A stretch of 64,000 nucleotides of DNA. It comes from Ewingella americana ATCC 33852. GTDB taxonomy: Bacteria > Pseudomonadota > Gammaproteobacteria > Enterobacterales > Enterobacteriaceae. Under the pieces are notes generated by a model. That model was given only the letters and a program-made list of their open reading frames with translations, was not told the origin of the DNA and did not search any database. Every line of letters starts with the position of its first letter. The stretch's first letter is position 1. Made by a program: the position numbers and the translations under genes. This document shows positions 58,181 to 64,000 of this stretch, piece by piece. Where the stretch lies: assembly GCF_000735345.1 (NCBI RefSeq), contig NZ_JMPJ01000066.1, forward strand, positions 62,001 through 126,000, written 5' to 3'.

Positions 58181-60601
58181 CTACCGTTTGGCCTGCCAGA
58201 TGCGTTGCTGATAATCGTGAATCGAGCGGTCGGCGCTAAACATGCCGACGCGAGCCGTGTTGAGAATGGCTCGGCGGGTCCACTCATCGGCATCGCGATA
58301 GAGCGCATCGACATTTTTCTGCGCCTCGCAATAGGCAGCAAAATCGGCCAGTACCAGATAAGGGTCACCGCCCTCTTTAAAGCTATTAAGCATCAAATCA
58401 AAGGCGTGTTTATCCCCCTTGGTGAAGAACCCTTTGGCAAGTTCGTCGAGAATGGCTTTGAGATGTTTATCCTTTTTCACCACGCTCTGCGGTTTATAGC
58501 CTTTCTTTTGCAGCGCCTTAACGCCATCAACGTCCAGACCAAAGATAAAGATATTCTCATCCCCCACCTGCTCGGCAATCTCCACATTGGCGCCGTCCAG
58601 CGTGCCGATAGTCAGCGCGCCATTGAGGGCCAGCTTCATATTGCCGGTACCCGACGCCTCTTTACCGGCGGTGGAAATCTGCTCTGACACATCGGCGGCC
58701 GGGATCATCAGCTCCGCCACCGACACAGAATAGTCGGGGATAAACACCACTTTCAGGCGATCGCCGACGATCGGATCGTTGTTGATCGCCTCGGCAACCT
58801 GATTGATGGCATAGATGATGTTTTTCGCCAAATAGTAGCCGGGAGCGGCTTTCGCGCCGAACAGGAAAACGCGCGGGACGATATCCAGTTTCGGGTTCTC
58901 ACGAATTTGCTTATACAGCGACAAGATGTGCAGCAAGTTCAGATGCTGGCGTTTGTACTCGTGCAGGCGCTTAATCTGCACGTCGAAGATGGCGTTAGGA
59001 TTGAGTTTGATCCCCAGCCGCTGCCAGACGTACTCGGCAAGGCGCACTTTATTTTCATGCTTAATCTTGCGGTACTCTTTGCAGAATTTTTTGTCTTTAA
59101 CGCCGCTTTCCAGCTGCTTCAGCAAGCTGAGATCGGTCACCCACGCGTCAGTATCAAGACGTTTGTCGATCAGCGCAGACAGCGCCGGATTACACTGTTT
59201 AATCCAGCGACGCGGCGTGATGCCGTTGGTAACATTGTGGAATTTCTCCGGCCACAGCTGGTGATACTCGGGGAACAGATCTTTCACCACTAAATCAGAA
59301 TGCAGCGCGGCCACGCCGTTGACGGCAAACCCGGCCACCACGCACAGGTTCGCCATGCGCACCTGCTTGTCATGATGAACCGCCAGTTTGGCCCACACCT
59401 GTTCGTCGTCCGGCCACTGCTTGTCGACCACTTTCTTAAAGTTGGCGTTGATCTGTTTGATTATCTGGAAGTGTCGCGGCAGCAGGCTGCGCACCAGCTT
59501 TTCATCCCAGGTTTCTAGCGCTTCTGGCATCAATGTGTGGTTGGTATAAGCAAAGGTGCGGCTGGTGATGTGCCAGGCATCATCCCAGCTGAGTTGGTGT
59601 TCATCGAGCAGCACCCGCAGCATTTCGGGGATGGCAATGGTCGGGTGGGTGTCGTTGAGCTGAATCACCTCATAGTCCGGCAGCTCGGCAATTTTCCGCC
59701 CAAGGAAGTGGTGGCGGCGCAGAATATCGGCCACCGAGCAGGCGCACTGGAAATATTGCTGCATCAGACGCAGGCGTTTGCCCGCCTGATGGTTGTCATT
59801 GGGGTACAGCACTTTGGTCAGTTTGGCGGCATCAACGCCCTGCTGCTCGGCTTTAAGAAACTCGCCGTCGTTGAATTTTTCCAAATCAAAGGGGTGTGGG
59901 TGGGTAGCTTCCCACAGGCGCAGCGGCTGGGTGACGCCGTTGCGATAACCAATCACCGGCAAGTCCCAAGCCTCGCCACGCAGAGTAAACTCCGGCTCCC
60001 AGCGGCTAACTCCGGCATCGTTCTTGACAATTTTCCCGCCGATGCCCACGCTGACGGCCAGCGAGCTGTTGTGGCGGAACCACGGATATTGGTTGCGATG
60101 CCAGTCGTCCGGCGACTCTTTCTGCTGCCCATCGACAAAGCGTTGGCGGAACAAACCGTACTGATAGTTCAGCCCATAGCCAATCGCAGGCTGGCCAACG
60201 GAGGCCATGGCGTCGAGGTAGCAAGCGGCCAATCGGCCCAAGCCCCCGTTGCCCAGAGCCGGGTCAATCTCCTCTTCCAGCAAGTCGCTGAGGTTAATAT
60301 CAAACTGCTTCAGCACGTCAGCGACGGTGTCGAACCAACCTAGGTTAATCAGGTTGTTACCTGTCAAACGACCCACCAGAAACTCCATGGAGATGTAGTT
60401 CACATGGCGCGTTATCTTCTGGCGCTTTTTGCTGGCGGGAACGGTGTCGTTTTGGGGGGGAAGCTGTTCGGCGACGGCGGCGCTAACGGCATGCCACCAT
60501 TGATGTAAAGTCATGTCCTTGGCGGAAGTGAGCCCGAAGGCCTGCCATTGGCGGGTTAGCGCCGCCAAAAAAACGTCCTGCTTGAGAGTGGGCTTGGTCA
60601 T
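58181..60601 (-). CDS. malP: maltodextrin phosphorylase
   Basis: 806-residue GT35 phosphorylase producing glucose 1-phosphate from maltodextrins. The PLP-binding lysine is in [25 protein letters not shown] near the C-terminus. First gene of malPQ. In E. coli, the activator gene malT lies divergently upstream; here the ula operon ends upstream instead, and I did not find MalT boxes by eye in the 182-bp gap. Confidence 0.97.
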   Translation of the reverse strand: MTKPTLKQDVFLAALTRQWQAFGLTSAKDMTLHQWWHAVSAAVAEQLPPQNDTVPASKKRQKITRHVNYISMEFLVGRLTGNNLINLGWFDTVADVLKQFDINLSDLLEEEIDPALGNGGLGRLAACYLDAMASVGQPAIGYGLNYQYGLFRQRFVDGQQKESPDDWHRNQYPWFRHNSSLAVSVGIGGKIVKNDAGVSRWEPEFTLRGEAWDLPVIGYRNGVTQPLRLWEATHPHPFDLEKFNDGEFLKAEQQGVDAAKLTKVLYPNDNHQAGKRLRLMQQYFQCACSVADILRRHHFLGRKIAELPDYEVIQLNDTHPTIAIPEMLRVLLDEHQLSWDDAWHITSRTFAYTNHTLMPEALETWDEKLVRSLLPRHFQIIKQINANFKKVVDKQWPDDEQVWAKLAVHHDKQVRMANLCVVAGFAVNGVAALHSDLVVKDLFPEYHQLWPEKFHNVTNGITPRRWIKQCNPALSALIDKRLDTDAWVTDLSLLKQLESGVKDKKFCKEYRKIKHENKVRLAEYVWQRLGIKLNPNAIFDVQIKRLHEYKRQHLNLLHILSLYKQIRENPKLDIVPRVFLFGAKAAPGYYLAKNIIYAINQVAEAINNDPIVGDRLKVVFIPDYSVSVAELMIPAADVSEQISTAGKEASGTGNMKLALNGALTIGTLDGANVEIAEQVGDENIFIFGLDVDGVKALQKKGYKPQSVVKKDKHLKAILDELAKGFFTKGDKHAFDLMLNSFKEGGDPYLVLADFAAYCEAQKNVDALYRDADEWTRRAILNTARVGMFSADRSIHDYQQRIWQAKR

Positions 60602-60783
60602 AAGGCAGCTCTTTCCTTTTCGTTACACTACGGGAGAAGAAGTCTGTTCTGCATGAAAGCGAAATCTGTGATCTGGGATCAACTATAGGTATAAACCCAA
60701 TAGGACAAAAAAGCTCATCACGAGGGCGCGATAAGCTTAGGGATTTGTTGGTAAATATTACGGCTGGAGGCCAAACAACAGCG

Positions 60784-61473
60784 TTAATTCTGGCCGTAAT
60801 AAGCATCCGGGCCGTGTTTGCGGCTAAAATGTTTGTTCAGAAGATAGTCATCCATCGGCGGTAATTGCCGGTTCAGGGTGCCGGTTATCCACGCCATTTT
60901 TGCCACTTCTTCCAGCACCACGGCATTGTGCACCGCCATTTCAGGCGTGGTTCCCCAGCAGAAAGGGCCATGCTGCGACACCAAAATGCCGGGCATATGC
61001 AAGGGGTCAGCATCTCCCAGCGTTTCGGCAATTACGTGGCCCGTCTCCAGCTCATATTCGCCCGTCACCTCGGCCCGGCTAAGTGGCCGAGTACAGGGGA
61101 TCGCCCCCGCGAAGTAGTCAGCGTGGGTGGTGCCCAACGCGGGAATAGGCGCATTAGCCTGCGCCCACGAGGTGGCATAGGTCGAGTGCGTGTGAACAAT
61201 GCCGCCCAGCTCGGGGTAACGGGCATAGAGCGCGAGATGGGTTGCCGTGTCAGAAGAGGGTTTGAAATACCCTTCGACCACGTCACCCAGCATATTCACG
61301 ACTACCATGTCGTCGGCACTCATTACTTCATACTCTACGCCGCTGGGTTTGATCACCATCAGGCCGGAGGTCCGGTCGATGCCGCTGACATTGCCCCAAG
61401 TAAAGGTGACTAACCCCCGCGCTGGCAGCGCCATGTTGGCGTCGAAAACCTGTCTTTTCAGTTGCTCTAACAT
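60784..61473 (-). CDS. ulaF: L-ribulose-5-phosphate 4-epimerase UlaF
   Basis: 229-residue class-II aldolase-fold epimerase (AraD/UlaF). Zinc-ligand [12 protein letters not shown] and active-site [12 protein letters not shown] segments are present. It converts L-ribulose 5-phosphate to D-xylulose 5-phosphate, the last step of ascorbate use. The arabinose homologue AraD is equally similar in motif; operon context favours UlaF. Overlaps ulaE by 7 bp. Confidence 0.92.
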   Translation of the reverse strand: MLEQLKRQVFDANMALPARGLVTFTWGNVSGIDRTSGLMVIKPSGVEYEVMSADDMVVVNMLGDVVEGYFKPSSDTATHLALYARYPELGGIVHTHSTYATSWAQANAPIPALGTTHADYFAGAIPCTRPLSRAEVTGEYELETGHVIAETLGDADPLHMPGILVSQHGPFCWGTTPEMAVHNAVVLEEVAKMAWITGTLNRQLPPMDDYLLNKHFSRKHGPDAYYGQN

Positions 61474-62330
61474 ACGGCGGCCTCCACGTTTAACCCGGCT
61501 TTCTGCATTTTATCTACCACCCATGCGCGAGCTTCGCGCACCTCTTTAACTGGGTCGCTCGCGGTTTCACTCCACATTTCAATCAAATAGGGGCCGCGAT
61601 AGCCGGTGTCGAGCAGCGTTTTGAAGCAGCGTTCGAACTCCACCACGCCTTGGCCGAAAGGCACATTTTTAAACACGCCCTGCTGAGTGTCTTTGACATG
61701 CACCGCCACGATATGGCCTGCGCCACTCGCCAGTTCCATCTGCACGTCGTTATCCCACGCCGATAAGTTGCCGATGTCGGGATAGAGCTGGAACCACGGA
61801 TTGTTCAGATAGTGGGCGTAGCCCAAAGCTTTGCTGATGGAGTTCATCAGCGGGTAATCCATGATTTCCATCGCCAGCGTGACCTGCGCGCGGCTTGCCA
61901 TCTCCACGGCCTCCTTCAGGCCAGCGCGGAAACGCTCGCGGGTGTGGTCATTGGCTTCCTGATAATAGACGTCGTAGCCAGCAAGCTGGATAACTCGAAT
62001 GCCAAGGTCCTGCGCCAGCACGATAGCTTTACGCATCACCTCCAGCCCCTGCGCGCGGGTGGCATCCTCTTCGGATCCGAGAGGGAAACGGCGATGCGCA
62101 CTGAGGCACATGGAAGGAATGCGAACACCAGTGCGGGCAACGGCATCCACCACCGCCATTCGCTGCTCGCGACTCCAGTCCAGCCGCGCCAATCGGTGAT
62201 CGCTTTCATCGACCGACATTTCGACGAAATCAAAGCCTAGCTCTTTGGCCATTTTCAGGCGCGCGAACCAGTCTTCCCCCGCAGGCAGGGCCTTTTCATA
62301 AATACCGAGTGGAACGGCTTTGTGCATCAT
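61467..62330 (-). CDS. ulaE: L-xylulose-5-phosphate 3-epimerase UlaE
   Basis: About 288 residues, TIM-barrel sugar epimerase family ([49 protein letters not shown]). Two adjacent ATGs (62330 and 62327) are possible starts; AAGGA lies about 8 bp before the first. The frame extending further upstream lies inside ulaD and is not real. Confidence 0.93.
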   Translation of the reverse strand: MMHKAVPLGIYEKALPAGEDWFARLKMAKELGFDFVEMSVDESDHRLARLDWSREQRMAVVDAVARTGVRIPSMCLSAHRRFPLGSEEDATRAQGLEVMRKAIVLAQDLGIRVIQLAGYDVYYQEANDHTRERFRAGLKEAVEMASRAQVTLAMEIMDYPLMNSISKALGYAHYLNNPWFQLYPDIGNLSAWDNDVQMELASGAGHIVAVHVKDTQQGVFKNVPFGQGVVEFERCFKTLLDTGYRGPYLIEMWSETASDPVKEVREARAWVVDKMQKAGLNVEAAVC

Positions 62331-62340
62331 TGCGCTGTCC

Positions 62341-62997
62341 TTAGCCCCAGAGCTGGCTGATTGATTTTTTGAACTGGCGAGCGGCCTCGACCGGGTCTTT
62401 TGCATCACGGATACTGCGACCAGCGATAAAGACGTGGACCGGGATATCTTTAAACAGCGGCAGATCTTCCAGAGCCAGACCGCCGGTGATGGTGACCTTG
62501 AAGCCCATGCTGGATAGGCGTTGGATCGCGGTAATATCGGCATCGCTCCAGGCGACACCGGCGGCCTGTGCGTCACGGCTGCGGTGATACACCACTTGCT
62601 GAATTCCGGCTGCGCGCCACTCCTGAGCCTGTTCCCACGTCCAGTAGCCTGTCAGTTCAATTTGCACGTCGCCGCCAAACTCTTTGGCGACTTCCAACGC
62701 GCCCTTGGTGGTGTTGATGTCGGCACAGCAGATAACCGTCACCCAGTCGGCATTGGCTTCAAAGCACATGCGCGACAAAATTTTCCCTGCGTCAGCAATT
62801 TTGGCATCGGCTAATACGATTTTTTCTGGATACAGTGCTTTCAAATCACGGACGGCGCGAACCCCTTCCGCCACGCACAGAATGGTACCCACTTCGATAA
62901 TGTCGACTTCATTAGCTATCAGGCGCGTGGTTTTGTAGGCGTCATCCATCGACTGGTTATCAAGCGCAACCTGCAACATCGGTAATGTTTTAGACAT
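62341..62997 (-). CDS. ulaD: 3-keto-L-gulonate-6-phosphate decarboxylase UlaD
   Basis: 218-residue OMP-decarboxylase-superfamily enzyme. The metal and catalytic segment is [13 protein letters not shown], and [14 protein letters not shown] is the phosphate-binding loop. It decarboxylates 3-keto-L-gulonate 6-phosphate to L-xylulose 5-phosphate. Downstream of ulaC by 12 bp. Confidence 0.95.
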   Translation of the reverse strand: MSKTLPMLQVALDNQSMDDAYKTTRLIANEVDIIEVGTILCVAEGVRAVRDLKALYPEKIVLADAKIADAGKILSRMCFEANADWVTVICCADINTTKGALEVAKEFGGDVQIELTGYWTWEQAQEWRAAGIQQVVYHRSRDAQAAGVAWSDADITAIQRLSSMGFKVTITGGLALEDLPLFKDIPVHVFIAGRSIRDAKDPVEAARQFKKSISQLWG

Positions 62998-63009
62998 GGT
63001 ATGTTCCCT

Positions 63010-63498
63010 TTACATTGAGTCAGTCAACGCAGCCTCAGAAGCTGCGGAGGTTTTATCTATTAAATCCAGCACTTGTTGAGCCGTGGTGCAGGCGCGCAAG
63101 CGATCAAAGTTCTCTTCGTCTTCAAACAGGTTCACCACCTGCATGATGCCGACCTCTTGATGGGCATTGGCATCCACCGCCGCGAGGGTGATCAGGATGT
63201 CTACCGGGTCGTTGTCCTCATGGTTGAAGACCAGAGGTGTTTTCAAGGTGACCAGCGCAAAACCGGTTTTGAGCACTCCCTCTTCAGGGCGGCCGTGCGG
63301 CATCGCCAGACCGGGCGCAATCACGAAGTAAGGGCCGAAACGCTCCACGCCATCGAGAATGGCTTGGTAGTAGCGCGGCTCAACCACACCGGCCTCTACC
63401 AGCATATCCACCCCAATTTTCACCGCCTCCTGCCAAGTTTCAGCGTCGGCGTTTAGGCGAATCGAGTCATTTTCAGCCAGAGAATCACGTAATTTCAT
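63010..63498 (-). CDS. ulaC: ascorbate-specific PTS EIIA UlaC
   Basis: 162-residue mannitol/fructose-type EIIA. The phosphorylated His is in [13 protein letters not shown]. It takes phosphate from HPr and passes it to UlaB. Slightly longer than E. coli UlaC. Confidence 0.94.
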   Translation of the reverse strand: MKLRDSLAENDSIRLNADAETWQEAVKIGVDMLVEAGVVEPRYYQAILDGVERFGPYFVIAPGLAMPHGRPEEGVLKTGFALVTLKTPLVFNHEDNDPVDILITLAAVDANAHQEVGIMQVVNLFEDEENFDRLRACTTAQQVLDLIDKTSAASEAALTDSM

Positions 63499-63508
63499 GG
63501 CGCTCTCC

Positions 63509-63817
63509 TTACTTCTTCAGGTCGCTGGCGAAGTGCGCGTTAATCACTTCCATCACTTTCGGGCCAAAATCTGCAGCAGAAAGCATGTTGCGCACACCGA
63601 CAACGTATTTGTTGCCGCTGACGGTGATTTCATCGGCCACGTGGGTTGAAGCCACGATGATATCCGCCCCGCTCAGCTCAGATTTGTACTCACCCACTGC
63701 GCAGCTGTTCATGGTGTGATCAACACCCTCTTGAGTGAGGAACTGGCCAATTTTCATTTTCATGATCATTGAACTGCCTTGCCCACAACCGCATACCGCT
63801 AGAATTCGTACTGTCAT
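63509..63817 (-). CDS. ulaB: ascorbate-specific PTS EIIB UlaB
   Basis: 102-residue EIIB. The phosphocysteine loop is [14 protein letters not shown] (Cys9). I chose ATG 63817 ([16 protein letters not shown]), as in E. coli UlaB. It phosphorylates ascorbate during passage through UlaA. Confidence 0.95.
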   Translation of the reverse strand: MTVRILAVCGCGQGSSMIMKMKIGQFLTQEGVDHTMNSCAVGEYKSELSGADIIVASTHVADEITVSGNKYVVGVRNMLSAADFGPKVMEVINAHFASDLKK

Positions 63818-63864
63818 GTGAAAATCTCCGGTCAATGTGAAATAGATGAATAAGAGTGTGTAAC

Positions 63865-64000
63865 TTAGTGAGAAGCAGGCTGGTTAAGCGCCTGTTTTTC
63901 AGCATCTTCTTCGGCGCGCAGTGTGCGACCGGCGAAGAACATATAAAGAAGTGCGACCACCACGATGAGACCCATAAAGGCCATGCCGATGCTAAAGAAG
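63865..64000 (-). CDS. ulaA: ascorbate-specific PTS EIIC UlaA, C-terminal part
   Basis: Only the last 44 codons are in the window. A final hydrophobic helix ([19 protein letters not shown]) is followed by a hydrophilic tail ([20 protein letters not shown]). Position directly upstream of ulaB and the EIIC-like end support UlaA. The gene continues beyond 64000. Confidence 0.85.
   Translation of the reverse strand, partial: FFSIGMAFMGLIVVVALLYMFFAGRTLRAEEDAEKQALNQPASH

Noticed and set aside
60602-60783. MalT boxes upstream of malP
   Set aside because: No convincing GGGGA(T/G)GAGG-like repeats seen in the 182-bp gap.

Overview
The window is a chromosomal segment from a member of the Enterobacterales. 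Gene order (yhfA | crp | yhfK | argD | pabA ... fic | yhfG ... ppiA ... nirBD-cysG | trpS-gph-rpe-dam-damX-aroB-aroK-hofQPNM | mrcA | nudE | igaA-yrfG-hslR-hslO | pckA | envZ-ompR | greB-yhgF | feoABC | bioH | gntX-nfuA | malQ-malP) follows the E. coli/Salmonella crp-to-malP backbone, with several local replacements. Accessory content and the repeats suggest a Yersiniaceae-like genus (Serratia/Rahnella/Ewingella/Rouxiella type). That placement is inference, since no rRNA or other diagnostic marker is in the window.

Layout. 1-6.3 kb: stress/redox protein, CRP, a FUSC membrane protein, arginine and folate biosynthesis. 6.4-11.0 kb: an AT-rich islet between pabA and fic, which are neighbours in E. 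coli. It carries a peptidase-containing ABC exporter, its membrane fusion protein and two 77-residue double-glycine-type peptides, and looks like an undescribed class II microcin system. 11.2-14.3 kb: Fic/YhfG pair, HerA-like ATPase YjgR, periplasmic cyclophilin. 14.6-18.6 kb: a small carbohydrate locus (PTS EIIB, family-4 6-phospho-glycosidase, LacI regulator) under a near-consensus promoter with an 18-bp operator, then cytosine deaminase. 18.8-23.2 kb: nitrite reductase and siroheme synthesis with FNR and NarL/NarP sites. 23.2-29.4 kb: trpS-gph-rpe-dam-damX-aroB-aroK. 29.8-33.4 kb: hof DNA-uptake/pilus-assembly genes, with hofO and hofP fused. 33.5-43.4 kb: PBP1a, NudE, IgaA, YrfG, Hsp15, Hsp33, PEP carboxykinase. 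44-53.2 kb: EnvZ/OmpR, GreB, Tex, Feo iron transport, an orphan MdcG. 53.4-60.6 kb: YhcN-type protein, BioH, GntX, NfuA, maltodextrin enzymes. 60.8-64 kb: L-ascorbate utilisation (ula) operon, cut by the window end inside ulaA.

Two things stand out. First, the microcin-like islet: two paralogous precursors with identical first 19 residues, a dedicated exporter and no recognisable immunity gene. Second, two ~600-bp modular inverted-repeat elements (3647-4280 and 43387-44037) fill the gaps between convergent genes from stop codon to stop codon. They share long identical blocks. At equivalent positions, however, they carry hairpins whose stem sequences differ completely while base pairing is kept, as expected of a structure under selection.

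Regulation visible in the sequence: tandem ARG boxes before argD, FNR and NarL/NarP sites at nirB, FNR and Fur sites before feoA, a LacI operator at the EIIB promoter, and many intrinsic terminators.
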